A stretch of 34,139 bases of DNA from an uncultured Prevotella sp. (GCA_900770845.1 CAAGLS010000215.1:1-34139); one strand, 5' to 3'; shown: positions 6,412-14,481, numbered from the stretch's first letter. Numbers and translations: made by a program. Notes: generated from the letters alone by a model not told the origin.

Positions 6412-8220
6412 ATGCAGATAAACAGTCACCTCTCCGTCCTCATCCACGACTTGGCCAAGAAGTATGGCACCAAGCGAGCGTTAACGTTCCGCAACTTCGG
6501 CAGCGTCAAATGGCGTTCCGTGGACTGGAATCAATTCTCCCTGCGCGTGAAGCAGGCGAGCAATTCCCTGTTGAACTTAGGACTGAAGCCCGGCGACAAG
6601 ATTGCCGTCTTCGCGCAAAACTGCGTGCAGTATCTCTACACCGACTTTGGCGCCTACGGCATCAAGGTGGTCTCCATCCCCTTCTATGCCACCAGCTCCG
6701 AGCAGCAGATCCAGTATATGGTGCAAGACGCCGAGGTGAAAATCCTCTTCGTGGGCGAGCAGGAGCAGTATGACAAGGCCCACCGCATCTTCCCGCTCTG
6801 CCCCACCCTGCAGCGCATTGTGATTTTCGACCCCAGTGTGCGCATATCCACCCACGACCCACACGCCCTCTATTTCACCGACTTCATCGCCTTGGGCGAG
6901 AAGCTGCCCCGACAGTCGGAAGTGGAGGCCTTGTGGAAGCAAGCCTCTATGGACGACGTGTGCAACATCCTCTACACGAGCGGCACGACAGGCCAGTCGA
7001 AGGGCGTAGTGCTCACCTACAAGCAGTATCACGCCGCATTGGAAGCCAACGGCCGCTGTGTGGACGTGACCGAGAAAGACCGCGTGATCAACTTCCTGCC
7101 CTTCACCCACATCTTTGAGCGCGGCTGGGCCTACCTCAGTCTCTCAAAGGGCGCGGAACTCATCATCAACACCTACCCCAAGGAGATTCAAGACAGCCTG
7201 CGCGAGACCCACCCCACCTGCATGTGCTCGGTGCCGAGATTCTGGGAGAAAGTGTATCAGGCTGTGAAAGACCGCATGGACAAGTCGTCGCCCATGCAGC
7301 GGCGGCTCTTTTTCAACGCACTTAGGATAGGCAAGAAGCGCAACATCGAATACCTCTCGCGCGGCAAGCGTCCGCCGCTGTGGCTCAACCTGGAGTACCA
7401 GATGGTCAACAAGTCCATCCTCAGCTTGGTGCGCAAGGAGATAGGACTGCTCCATCCCAACATCTTCCCCACGGCGGGAGCCTACGTGTCGCCCGAGGTG
7501 GAGGAGTTTGTCCACTCCATCGGCATCTTCATGGTGGTGGGCTATGGGCTGACGGAGAGTCTGGCCACGGTGTCGTGCGACCGCAAGGACAAGCCCTACA
7601 CGATAGGCTCTGTGGGGCGGCCACTCGACGAGGTGGAGGTGAAGATTGGCGCCAACAGCGAGATCCTCATCAAGGGACCCACCATCACGCCGGGCTACTA
7701 CCACCGCGACTCGGCCAACGCGGAGGCCTTCGACGCCGATGGATTCTTCCATACGGGCGACGCCGGCTATCTGAAGGACGGCGAGCTGTACTTGAAAGAG
7801 CGCATCAAGGATCTCTTCAAGACCAGCAACGGCAAGTACATCGCACCGCAGATGGTGGAGTCGATGATGCTCGTGGACAAATACATCGACCAGGTGGCCG
7901 TGGTGGCCGACCAGCGCAAGTTCGTCTCCGCTTTGGTGGTGCCCGAGTTCCGCCTCTTGGAGCAGTGGGCCGACGACCATGGGGTGAAATACGACAGCAG
8001 GGAGGCGCTCTGCCAGTCGAAGGAGGTCAACAAGATGATCATGGAGCGGTTGGAGACACTGCAACAGGGTCTGGCCTCCTACGAGCAGGTGAAGCGCATC
8101 ACGCTCCTGCCCCACCACTTCTCCATGGAGAACGGTGAGCTGACCAACACGCTGAAGCTCAAGCGCGGCGTGGTGTACAAAAACTACAAGGACATCATCG
8201 ACAAGATGTACGAGGACTAA
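6412..8220 (+). CDS. Long-chain fatty acid--CoA ligase (AMP-forming)
   Basis: A 602-residue member of the ANL (acyl-adenylate-forming) superfamily, activating fatty acids to acyl-CoA through an acyl-AMP intermediate. Motifs appear in order: the phosphate-binding loop YTSGTTGQSKG (about 188-198), the GYGLTES motif (377-383), TGDAGYLKDG, KERIKDLFKTSNGKYIAPQM at the hinge, and the C-terminal catalytic Lys region (NTLKLKRG near 585). Length and motifs fit the FadD15/long-chain subgroup common in Bacteroidota. The ATG at 6412 is preferred. A GTG at 6388 would add eight residues with no matching conservation that I can recall. It is monocistronic with its own consensus promoter. Substrate chain length cannot be read from the sequence. 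Confidence 0.92.
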   Translation: MQINSHLSVLIHDLAKKYGTKRALTFRNFGSVKWRSVDWNQFSLRVKQASNSLLNLGLKPGDKIAVFAQNCVQYLYTDFGAYGIKVVSIPFYATSSEQQIQYMVQDAEVKILFVGEQEQYDKAHRIFPLCPTLQRIVIFDPSVRISTHDPHALYFTDFIALGEKLPRQSEVEALWKQASMDDVCNILYTSGTTGQSKGVVLTYKQYHAALEANGRCVDVTEKDRVINFLPFTHIFERGWAYLSLSKGAELIINTYPKEIQDSLRETHPTCMCSVPRFWEKVYQAVKDRMDKSSPMQRRLFFNALRIGKKRNIEYLSRGKRPPLWLNLEYQMVNKSILSLVRKEIGLLHPNIFPTAGAYVSPEVEEFVHSIGIFMVVGYGLTESLATVSCDRKDKPYTIGSVGRPLDEVEVKIGANSEILIKGPTITPGYYHRDSANAEAFDADGFFHTGDAGYLKDGELYLKERIKDLFKTSNGKYIAPQMVESMMLVDKYIDQVAVVADQRKFVSALVVPEFRLLEQWADDHGVKYDSREALCQSKEVNKMIMERLETLQQGLASYEQVKRITLLPHHFSMENGELTNTLKLKRGVVYKNYKDIIDKMYED

Positions 8221-8224
8221 CGGA

Positions 8225-8430
8225 TGAGTTAAGTGAGTTTAGGAGCTTTTGAGTTTAGGAGCTTTTGAGTTAGGGGCTTTTGAGTTAAGGAGCTTTGAGT
8301 TTAGGAGCTTTTGAGTTAAGGAGCTTTTGAGTTAAGGAGCTTTTGAGTTAGGAGCTTTTGAGTTTAGGAGCTTTTGAGTTTAGGAGCTTTTGAGTTAGGA
8401 GTTATTTGAGTTAAGGAGTTAAGCGAGTTG
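8225..8430. repeat. Tandem 15-16 bp repeat array (about 12 copies)
   Basis: About twelve near-identical units of the form GAGTT(T)AAGGAGCTTTT or GAGTTTAGGAGCTTTT fill almost the whole gap between the acyl-CoA synthetase and prfB. Units differ mainly at one or two positions (TTAGG, TAAGG or TAGG) and in the length of the T run. The last two copies are degenerate. Confidence 0.9.
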
Positions 8431-8516
8431 GGAGTCCCGTCCCTAATGGAGAGCCAGCTCAGGCAGGTGGCCCCCAGGCTTGCTCCAACAACGAAACAAT
8501 GCAACATAAAGAATAG

Positions 8517-9641
8517 ATGATAACAGCAGACCAACTGAAAGACGTGATGGACCGCACTGCCAAACTCCATCATTATTTGAAGATAGACCAGAAGCAAGTG
8601 GAATACGAGGAGGAATCGCTCCGCACACAGGCGCCCGACTTCTGGGACGACCCCAAGCGCGCCGAGGCACAGATGAAGAAGGTGAAAGGTATCGAGAAAT
8701 GGATCAAGGACTACAACACCGTGAAGCAAAACGCTGAGGAGCTGCAGTTGGCCTACGACTACTATAAGGAGGACGTGGTCAGCGAGGAGGAAGTGGACTC
8801 CGCCTACGCCGTCTGCATCAAGAACATCGAGGACTTGGAGCTTCGCAACATGCTGAGGCAGGAAGAGGACTCGATGGACGCTGTGATGAAAATCAACTCG
8901 GGCGCAGGCGGCACGGAGAGTCAGGACTGGGCGCAGATGCTCATGCGCATGTATCAGCGATGGTGCGAGGACCACGGCTACAAGGTCACCATATCCAACA
9001 TACAGGAGGGCGACGAGGCCGGCATCAAGAGCGTGACGATGAAGATAGAGGGCGGCGAATATGCCTACGGCTTCCTGAAGAGCGAGAACGGCGTGCACCG
9101 TCTGGTGCGCGTGAGTCCCTACAACGCTCAGGGCAAGCGAATGACCTCGTTCGCCTCGGTCTTCGTATCGCCGTTGGTCGACGACACCATCGAAATCTAC
9201 GTCGACCCCGCCAAGGTGAGCTGGGACACCTTCCGCTCAAGCGGCGCGGGTGGACAGAATGTCAACAAGGTGGAGTCGGGCGTGCGACTGCGCTACCAAT
9301 ATGAAGACCCCGACACGGGCGAACACGAGGAAATCCTCATCGAGAACACGGAGACGCGCGACCAGCCCAAGAACAGGGAGAAGGCCATGCAGCTGCTGAA
9401 GAGCCAACTCTACGACCGCGCGCTGAAGAAGAAGATGGCCGAGCAGGCCAAGATTGAGGCCGGGAAGAAGAAGATAGAATGGGGAAGCCAAATCCGCAGC
9501 TACGTCTTCGACGACCGCCGCGTGAAGGACCACCGCACGGGCTACCAAACCAACGACGTGGACGCCGTGATGGACGGCAAGATTGACGGCTTCATCAAGG
9601 CCTACCTGATGGAGTTCCCCACAGAGGAAGAGCAAGACTGA
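8517..9641 (+). CDS. prfB: Peptide chain release factor 2 (RF2)
   Basis: Recognises UGA/UAA stop codons on the ribosome and triggers peptide release. The 374-residue protein carries the catalytic GGQ loop (SSGAGGQNVNKVESG) and the stop-codon recognition region GVHRLVRVSPYNAQGKRMTS. In E. coli RF2 the corresponding tripeptide is SPF; here it reads SPY. The N-terminal domain aligns straight through the place where many prfB genes carry the CTT-TGA +1 frameshift site. Here the codons are TAT TTG AAG ATA (8574-8585) and the frame is uninterrupted, so autoregulatory frameshifting is absent. A small membrane protein and a CYTH protein follow closely on the same strand. No clear promoter is seen; the upstream gap is filled by a tandem repeat. 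Confidence 0.97.
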   Translation: MITADQLKDVMDRTAKLHHYLKIDQKQVEYEEESLRTQAPDFWDDPKRAEAQMKKVKGIEKWIKDYNTVKQNAEELQLAYDYYKEDVVSEEEVDSAYAVCIKNIEDLELRNMLRQEEDSMDAVMKINSGAGGTESQDWAQMLMRMYQRWCEDHGYKVTISNIQEGDEAGIKSVTMKIEGGEYAYGFLKSENGVHRLVRVSPYNAQGKRMTSFASVFVSPLVDDTIEIYVDPAKVSWDTFRSSGAGGQNVNKVESGVRLRYQYEDPDTGEHEEILIENTETRDQPKNREKAMQLLKSQLYDRALKKKMAEQAKIEAGKKKIEWGSQIRSYVFDDRRVKDHRTGYQTNDVDAVMDGKIDGFIKAYLMEFPTEEEQD

Positions 9642-9670
9642 TTATCAACAACCTAAAAACCAACATAGCT

Positions 9671-9814
9671 ATGAGTGATAAAAGTAAGAAGCGCCGCGCC
9701 GAATACGAGGCAAAGCAAGAAAGAAAGGCCAACCACGTGGTCAACTGGATTTTCGGTGTTCTCGTAGCACTCGGAATCCTCTATATGCTGTTCTCAATCT
9801 TCACGTTCGCATGA
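9671..9814 (+). CDS. Small single-pass membrane protein (47 aa)
   Basis: This short frame reads MSDKSKKRRAEYEAKQERKA, then a hydrophobic segment (about residues 25-46, VNWIFGVLVALGILYMLF). It has a strongly basic, charged N-terminal half and one C-terminal transmembrane helix, with the N-terminus predicted in the cytoplasm. Its TGA overlaps the ATG of the CYTH gene (ATGA at 9811-9814), the hallmark of translational coupling, and it lies 29 nt after prfB. An A-rich ribosome-binding region precedes the ATG. The coupling and regular codon use argue that it is real. The function is unknown; I do not recognise a named family. Confidence 0.7.
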   Translation: MSDKSKKRRAEYEAKQERKANHVVNWIFGVLVALGILYMLFSIFTFA

Positions 9815-10311
9815 GTGGGCTGGAGATAGAGCGCAAGTTCCTTGTCCGCAAAGGCGACGCCTACAAGCGCGCCGCCTTTGCGAGCAGCCATATCCAGCAG
9901 GGCTATATCCGCTGCGAGAACGCCACGGTGCGCATTCGTCTTCGCGACGACAAGGCTTTCCTCACCATCAAGGGACACAGCATGGACGGCGGACTGAGCC
10001 GCTATGAGTTTGAGAAAGAGATCACGCCCACCGAGGCTTCCAACTTGCTGAAGCTTTGCAGCGGCGGACTCATCGACAAGCGCCGGTGGCTCGTGAAGAG
10101 CGGGAGCCACACCTTCGAGGTGGACGAGTTCTTCGGCGACAACGCCGGACTGGTGATGGCAGAGGTGGAACTGGAGAATCCGCAGGAACCCTTCGAGAAG
10201 CCCGACTTCATCGGCCCGGAAGTGACGGGCGACTACCACTTCTACAACAAGCAGATGCTGGTCAGTCCCTATTCCGAGTGGAAAAGTATCGTGCCAGAAG
10301 AATACCGATAG
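9811..10311 (+). CDS. CYTH domain protein (probable inorganic triphosphatase)
   Basis: A 166-residue protein consisting of a single CYTH domain, the tunnel-fold family that includes class IV adenylate cyclase and thiamine/inorganic triphosphatases. The diagnostic ExExK motif is present near the start (EIERKFL, residues 5-11). Alternating charged strands follow in order (TVRIRLRDDKAFLTIKG, RYEFEKEI, FEVDEFFG, MAEVELE), supplying the Arg/Lys and Glu residues that bind triphosphate and metal. Most bacterial single-domain members that have been tested are tripolyphosphatases, so that activity is inferred. It is coupled by ATGA overlap to the small membrane protein. Its last 50 bp overlap the convergent VanZ-like gene. 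Confidence 0.88.
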   Translation: MSGLEIERKFLVRKGDAYKRAAFASSHIQQGYIRCENATVRIRLRDDKAFLTIKGHSMDGGLSRYEFEKEITPTEASNLLKLCSGGLIDKRRWLVKSGSHTFEVDEFFGDNAGLVMAEVELENPQEPFEKPDFIGPEVTGDYHFYNKQMLVSPYSEWKSIVPEEYR

Positions 10312-10666
10312 CCGCCCCGATGGCCACTCCCACCCCATCGGCCAAGAAATCGAACACGTCGCCATTGCGCACGCCGTGGGTGCAGGTGGCCTGGACAATT
10401 TCCACCAGACCGCCCATCAACCATGGCATCAACACGCCCCACAAGGCCATTTGTTTCCTTGTGGCTCTGATGCGATGGCCCAAGGTCTCCAGCCATACCA
10501 ACAGCGTCAGCAGGCCGAAGAGGGCAAAATGGGTCCATTTGTCGATAAAGCTTACTCCGCTGAGTGGTGTCTCGGGGATGGGGATGAGGCAAACGGTCCA
10601 GATGAAGAGCGTGAACACCATCGTGAAAGGATAGTGGCGGAGCAAGGACAGACCTTTGGTTTTCAT
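10262..10666 (-). CDS. VanZ-like family membrane protein
   Basis: A 134-residue protein with about four transmembrane segments: FTMVFTLFIWTVCLIPIP, the WTHFALFGLLTLLVW segment, MALWGVLMPWLMGGLVEIVQ, and a C-terminal GVGVAIGAAIGILLARYF. The DKWTHF motif and the acidic E-I-V-Q followed by R-x-G-D-x-x-D-F-L-A-D are typical of VanZ-like proteins. Family members are linked to teicoplanin resistance in enterococci, but most have no known role and this one should not be read as a resistance gene. The gene is last on the minus strand after the DUF4252 gene (53-nt gap) and its 3' end overlaps the convergent CYTH gene by 50 bp. Confidence 0.85.
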   Translation of the reverse strand: MKTKGLSLLRHYPFTMVFTLFIWTVCLIPIPETPLSGVSFIDKWTHFALFGLLTLLVWLETLGHRIRATRKQMALWGVLMPWLMGGLVEIVQATCTHGVRNGDVFDFLADGVGVAIGAAIGILLARYFSTRNRD

Positions 10667-10719
10667 TGATTTTCCATTTCAAAAGTTGATACTAACTGCG
10701 GCAAGGCAACGGCAGGAAG

Positions 10720-11196
10720 TCACAGATCGATGACGTTCTTCAGCTCGTCGAAGAACTTGTCGTCGAAAGTTCCATTGAGGACCACTACCGTGCAGTTGTC
10801 GCCTCCCGTGATGCTGAGCACAAGCTCTGTGGCCGTCGACGCGTCGGGCCAAGTGAGGACAAGGAGATTGTTGCCTTGGGTGGTGACGCGCGCATACTGG
10901 CGGTAGCCACGCTGCATGAGGCCAAGCACGTCGTCGTCGCAATGTCTGCGCACCGAGCGTGAGCACTCGTCGAGCACCAACACCTGCGCCTTGTCCACGT
11001 GGCGGGCGAGGTCGGCGGCCACGCTGTCGCCCTTGGCTATGGGCCTCAGCACGGTGGCGACGAGGGCAGACGGCACGTTGACGAACGTGGCGTGCTTCTT
11101 CGATGCATACTCGTTGACCAGCGACTCTGCGCTGCTCTGCGCCCATCCCATCTGGCAAGCCATCAGGGTGAGCAAGATGATAATCCAATGCTTCAT
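10720..11196 (-). CDS. Exported DUF4252-like protein
   Basis: A 158-residue protein with a signal peptide (MKHWIIILLTLMACQMGWAQ, cleavage likely after WAQ). The mature domain has a pattern I associate with DUF4252 proteins of Bacteroidota: an N-terminal helix, then VLVLDECS, a helix, and strands ending LVLSITGGDNCTVVVLNGTF. The Cys in MACQM is not followed by a canonical lipobox context, so periplasmic secretion is the more likely outcome. It sits 101 nt after the helix-hairpin-helix gene and 53 nt before the VanZ-like gene on the same strand, probably in one transcription unit. The function is unknown. Confidence 0.75.
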   Translation of the reverse strand: MKHWIIILLTLMACQMGWAQSSAESLVNEYASKKHATFVNVPSALVATVLRPIAKGDSVAADLARHVDKAQVLVLDECSRSVRRHCDDDVLGLMQRGYRQYARVTTQGNNLLVLTWPDASTATELVLSITGGDNCTVVVLNGTFDDKFFDELKNVIDL

Positions 11197-11297
11197 AGTC
11201 TTTTTGTTTATTTATTGGTGAGGGGCTGTGGGGTGAATGGGTCTCATCAATCCCATTGGCCTCCCATCAACTCCCTCTTCCCCATCTGCGCCCATTC

Positions 11298-12209
11298 TTA
11301 ATAGGCAATATAAGGCTCCAACCGCTTGATGGCGGCGGGTGGGAAAGTCTTCATAGCCCCCAACTGCTGCAGACTGTGGATGGCTCCGCGCAAACGGCGA
11401 TACTCCACGATGTCGCGGGCCTGATAGAAGCTGATGTAAGGATGGTCGCGCAACTCTGCCAACGAGGCCTTGTTGATGTTGATTCTGTGCACCTCGGCGG
11501 CGGAGGCCGTGAGATAAGCCAACGCATCCTCGGGGAAGTTTCTGATTTCCATCAGCTGGCCGGTGGCCGAATAGCCGCCAAGCCGTTGCCGATATTGCAC
11601 GATTTGTCGGGCAAAGTAGCTCCCGATTCCCGGCACTTTCTTCAGCTCAGAGGTATCGGCGCGGTTGAGGTCGATTTGCTGGCCGGGGCGCAACTTCTCC
11701 TGATGGGCGAAGACAGGAGTAGCGGGCTGTCCATCGACGGATGCACGATAGGGGCTTCGGCGGTGGGACTCATTCCCATAAAGGTCGGCGGCAGGGAGAT
11801 AGTCGTCGGCAATGCGGATGTATGGCGCAAGCTCGCGATACTGCTTCTTGGTGAGGCCCCAAAGCCGGGCAAAGTCCGACGGCTTGCTGTAGACTCCGCC
11901 CGCCGCCCTATACTTATATATATTGCGGATTTGCCATTGGCTAAGTCCCAAGCGACGCAACTGCGTGCTGTCGGCGGTGTTGGGGTCGAAGCGAAACCGC
12001 TCTCCATGGGCCACACCAGCCTCGTCAAGCCCCGCCCGCCTTAGCATCGCGCTGTCCTTGACAGCTGAGGAATCATTAGCCACGGGCGAAGCGGTCTCAT
12101 TGCTGCCGCCAAAGAGAAGAATCAGGGCCAAAACCACCAACGCCACCAACATCAGACAGATGAAGATGACCCGGTCGCTCTTGCTCAAATATGCAAAATC
12201 CTTCAGCAT
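11298..12209 (-). CDS. Membrane-anchored helix-hairpin-helix (ComEA-like) protein
   Basis: A 303-residue protein with one N-terminal transmembrane helix (about 13-34, VIFICLMLVALVVLALILLF) and a low-complexity linker. Several helix-hairpin-helix modules follow: FDPNTADSTQLRRLGLS (about 74), IDLNRADTSELKKVPGIGSY (about 180) and ININKASLAELRDHPYI (about 245). The N-x-A-(D/S)-x-x-x-L pattern and the PGIG hairpin are the non-specific DNA-binding signature of ComEA, which binds incoming DNA during natural transformation. Several modules on one anchor differ from the single-module classical ComEA, and this longer form is frequent in Bacteroidota. A DNA-uptake role is inferred from the family. A consensus promoter lies upstream at 12289-12320. 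Confidence 0.85.
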   Translation of the reverse strand: MLKDFAYLSKSDRVIFICLMLVALVVLALILLFGGSNETASPVANDSSAVKDSAMLRRAGLDEAGVAHGERFRFDPNTADSTQLRRLGLSQWQIRNIYKYRAAGGVYSKPSDFARLWGLTKKQYRELAPYIRIADDYLPAADLYGNESHRRSPYRASVDGQPATPVFAHQEKLRPGQQIDLNRADTSELKKVPGIGSYFARQIVQYRQRLGGYSATGQLMEIRNFPEDALAYLTASAAEVHRININKASLAELRDHPYISFYQARDIVEYRRLRGAIHSLQQLGAMKTFPPAAIKRLEPYIAY

Positions 12210-12288
12210 GACGCAATTTCTTCTTGGTGTTCCAGCCCACGCTCGCCGTCGGGTGACAGCACGAGGCCGCGACGCTGAAAATACGAGA

Positions 12289-12320
12289 CAAATATAAGTC
12301 TTTTTTGCCGCACCACCAAA
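12289..12320 (-). promoter_or_regulatory. Consensus Bacteroidota promoter for the ComEA-like gene
   Basis: Read on the minus strand, TTTG (12320-12317), a 20-nt spacer and TATATTTG (12296-12289) match TTTG-N19-22-TAnnTTTG exactly. It predicts a 5' leader of about 70 nt. Confidence 0.8.
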
Positions 12321-12369
12321 TATTGCAGTGAAAAGTTGCAGACAGACAAAGCCCTACTTGACTTGCGTG

Positions 12370-12447
12370 GCAGCTGCAACGATATATCGTGTCAGTTGCC
12401 GCGATATATCGTGCCAATTGCCGCGATATATCGTACCAGCCGCCACG
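12370..12447. repeat. 22-bp tandem array 3 (four copies) with GATATATC palindromes
   Basis: Four core decamers start at 371, 393, 415 and 437 after 12000, exactly 22 bp apart: CAGCTGCAAC, CAGTTGCCGC, CAATTGCCGC and CAGCCGCCAC. The intervening 12-mers are GATATATCGTGT, GATATATCGTGC and GATATATCGTAC, each holding the perfect palindrome GATATATC. The last decamer is identical to the last decamer of array 1. Confidence 0.85.
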
Positions 12448-12565
12448 AAAGGCAATCAACGCTTTGAAGATGGACAGAGGAGGCTTGTCATTCCTATGTT
12501 TGGGCATAGTGGAACTTTACCGCCCTTGTTGGCTTTCGGAAAAGGCCACGCGGCAGCAGACAAGT
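12448..12565. other. Rest of the ComEA-like/yqeY gap
   Basis: The 431-nt gap 12210-12640 holds, from left to right, the ComEA-like leader and promoter, 22-bp array 3, this unassigned stretch and the yqeY terminator. Frames crossing this part run through the repeat array and show no recognisable protein. Confidence 0.5.
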
Positions 12566-12598
12566 AAAAAGGCAACCACTTCACAGCGGCTGCCTTTT
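12566..12598 (-). terminator. Intrinsic terminator downstream of yqeY
   Basis: AAAAAGGCA (12566-12574) pairs with TGCCTTTT (12591-12598), and the inner ACC/GG positions pair as well. On the minus strand the hairpin ends in a T run before ACTTG. It would end the dcw-yqeY transcript and is near-symmetric, so it could work in both directions. Confidence 0.75.
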
Positions 12599-12640
12599 CG
12601 GTTTAAATAGATCTGTTATGAATGTTGGATAAATGATCTG

Positions 12641-13093
12641 TTAGTGAGCAAGTAGTCTTCTCACGATGTCGGCAATCTGCTTTCCGTCAGCCTTGCCGGC
12701 CATCTGCTTGTTGGCCATGCCCATTACACGGCCCATATCTTTCATGCTTGAGGCGCCCGTCTGCGCGATGATGTCGCTGACGGTCTTCTCTATCTCCTCG
12801 GCCGACAAAGGCTTGGGAAGATACTCTTTCATCACTGCCACCTGGTCGAGCTCGCCCTGGGCAAGCTCAGGGCGGTTGCACTGCTTGTAGGTCTCGGCGC
12901 TCTCCTCGCCCTGCTTCACGAGCTTCTGGATGATTTTCAGCGCCTGGGCATCGTCCACCGTGCCATTGGCTCCGGGAGCAGTGGCTGCCTCAAGAAACAC
13001 TTTCTTAATGTTGCGGAGGGTCTCAAGGCGCACCTTGTCGCGCGCCTTCATGGCCTTTTGGATGTCTCCGCTGATTTGTTCAAACAAAGCCAT
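12641..13093 (-). CDS. yqeY: GatB/YqeY domain-containing protein
   Basis: A 150-residue stand-alone YqeY protein, all helical. It has the typical opening MALFEQISGDIQKAMKARDK, the R-L-E-T-L-R-N helix, and the C-terminal MKDMGRVMGMANKQMAGKAD region that resembles the tail domain of the GatB subunit of tRNA-dependent amidotransferase. The precise role of free YqeY is not settled; tRNA binding is assumed from the GatB tail. It starts 30 nt after ftsZ on the same strand and is followed by a terminator, so it is the last gene of the dcw transcript. Confidence 0.93.
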   Translation of the reverse strand: MALFEQISGDIQKAMKARDKVRLETLRNIKKVFLEAATAPGANGTVDDAQALKIIQKLVKQGEESAETYKQCNRPELAQGELDQVAVMKEYLPKPLSAEEIEKTVSDIIAQTGASSMKDMGRVMGMANKQMAGKADGKQIADIVRRLLAH

Positions 13094-13123
13094 ATTACAT
13101 TTATTTTTTTATCAGTCGATGAA

Positions 13124-14458
13124 TCAAGTGTTGTCGGAGAAGCTGATGGTGCCCTGCACGGGGACTTTCTTCTCCATCACGACATTGCTGTCGGTAGGAA
13201 TCGAATGCCTGCGGATGTTGTGATACTGCTGGCTGGTGCGCTGGTAGGTGGGCAGGTCGTCCACCCTGAGGATGATGTCGTCGTTGTCGAGTTCCTCGGG
13301 CTTGAAGATGAAGATGTGGGGATGACGCTTGTAGCTTTTTGAGGAAGCGCCGTCGCCATAATACTTCGTGCGTCGCTGGCTCTTGGCCTCTTCTATCTCA
13401 GCCGCCCTGGAGTCGGTCTCGTCCTGCTCCTGACGGGAACGAGTAACGATATGGTCGTCCATGCCCTCAACATCCTTCAAGCCGAATCCTGTAGCGAGTA
13501 GCGTGACCTTCACCTTGTCGCCGAGGTCGGGGTCGACGGAGAGTCCCCACTTGATTTCGAAGTTGTCGTTGAACTGCGACATGAAGTCGTTCACGTCGTT
13601 CATCTCCTCCATTCGCAGCCCTTGGTTGTTCTCCCCCTCGTTGTTGAAGGCGATGGAAAGGAGAATGCGCTTTGAGTTGTACACATCGTTGTTGTTGAGC
13701 AGCGGAGAATGGAGAGCGTCCAAGATGGCCTGCTTCACTCGGCCCTCACCCTCGCCGTAGCCCGTCGACATGATGGCGATGCCGCCGTCCTTGAGCACAG
13801 TCTTCACATCCTGGAAGTCGAGATTGATGACACCGCGCACGGTGATGATCTCGGCGATGCTCTTTGCGGCGACAGAGAGGGTGTCGTCGGCCTTGCCGAA
13901 AGCATCAAGCACATTGAGGTCGGAATAGACATCACGCAGACGCTCGTTGTTGATGACGAGAAGCGCGTCTACATGCTTTGCCATCTCTTCCACGCCGTCG
14001 AGAGCCTGGTCGATCTTCTTGGGTCCCTCCCACCTGAAAGGTATCGTGACGATGCCCACGGTGAGGATGCCCATCTCCTTGCTGATGCGCGCGATGACGG
14101 GCGCGGCTCCTGTGCCCGTGCCGCCACCCATTCCGGCGGTGATGAAGACCATCTTCGTGCCGTCATTGAGCATGGCCTTGATTTGGTCGGCACTGTCCTC
14201 AGCGGCCTTGCGCGCCTTCTCAGGACGGTTTCCGGCTCCCAAGCCCTCAATGCCGAGCTGCAGGTGGCCGGGTACGGGAGAAGCGTCGAGTGCCTGTGCG
14301 TCGGTGTTGCAGAGCAGGAACGTGACATCCTGGATTCCTTCCTTGTACATGTGGGTCACTGCATTGCCGCCGCCGCCGCCCACACCAATGACCTTGATGA
14401 TGAGGTTCTCCTTGTCGGGAGCGCCAAAGTCAACGATTGTATGTTTGTTGTCAGACAT
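13124..14458 (-). CDS. ftsZ: Cell division protein FtsZ
   Basis: The tubulin-like GTPase that forms the Z-ring. The 444 residues show the GTP-binding glycine clusters (VIGVGGGGGNAV, about 23-34) and the tubulin signature GGGTGTGA at 111-118. The T7-loop residues lie in the NLDFQDVKTVL region. After the globular core comes a charged linker, then a short stretch VDDLPTYQR (399-407) that looks like the conserved C-terminal peptide by which FtsZ binds FtsA. It is unusual that 37 more residues follow this peptide; in most bacteria it lies at the very C-terminus. ftsA ends 23 nt upstream. The start at 14458 gives the normal short N-terminal tail. Confidence 0.98.
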   Translation of the reverse strand: MSDNKHTIVDFGAPDKENLIIKVIGVGGGGGNAVTHMYKEGIQDVTFLLCNTDAQALDASPVPGHLQLGIEGLGAGNRPEKARKAAEDSADQIKAMLNDGTKMVFITAGMGGGTGTGAAPVIARISKEMGILTVGIVTIPFRWEGPKKIDQALDGVEEMAKHVDALLVINNERLRDVYSDLNVLDAFGKADDTLSVAAKSIAEIITVRGVINLDFQDVKTVLKDGGIAIMSTGYGEGEGRVKQAILDALHSPLLNNNDVYNSKRILLSIAFNNEGENNQGLRMEEMNDVNDFMSQFNDNFEIKWGLSVDPDLGDKVKVTLLATGFGLKDVEGMDDHIVTRSRQEQDETDSRAAEIEEAKSQRRTKYYGDGASSKSYKRHPHIFIFKPEELDNDDIILRVDDLPTYQRTSQQYHNIRRHSIPTDSNVVMEKKVPVQGTISFSDNT

Positions 14459-14481
14459 ATAGCTAAATATTTAAAGGTTCT

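Noticed and set aside
10262..10666. Reading the VanZ-like gene as a glycopeptide-resistance determinant
   Set aside because: Only family membership is visible. No vanA/vanH/vanX partner is present, and most VanZ-like proteins are unrelated to resistance.
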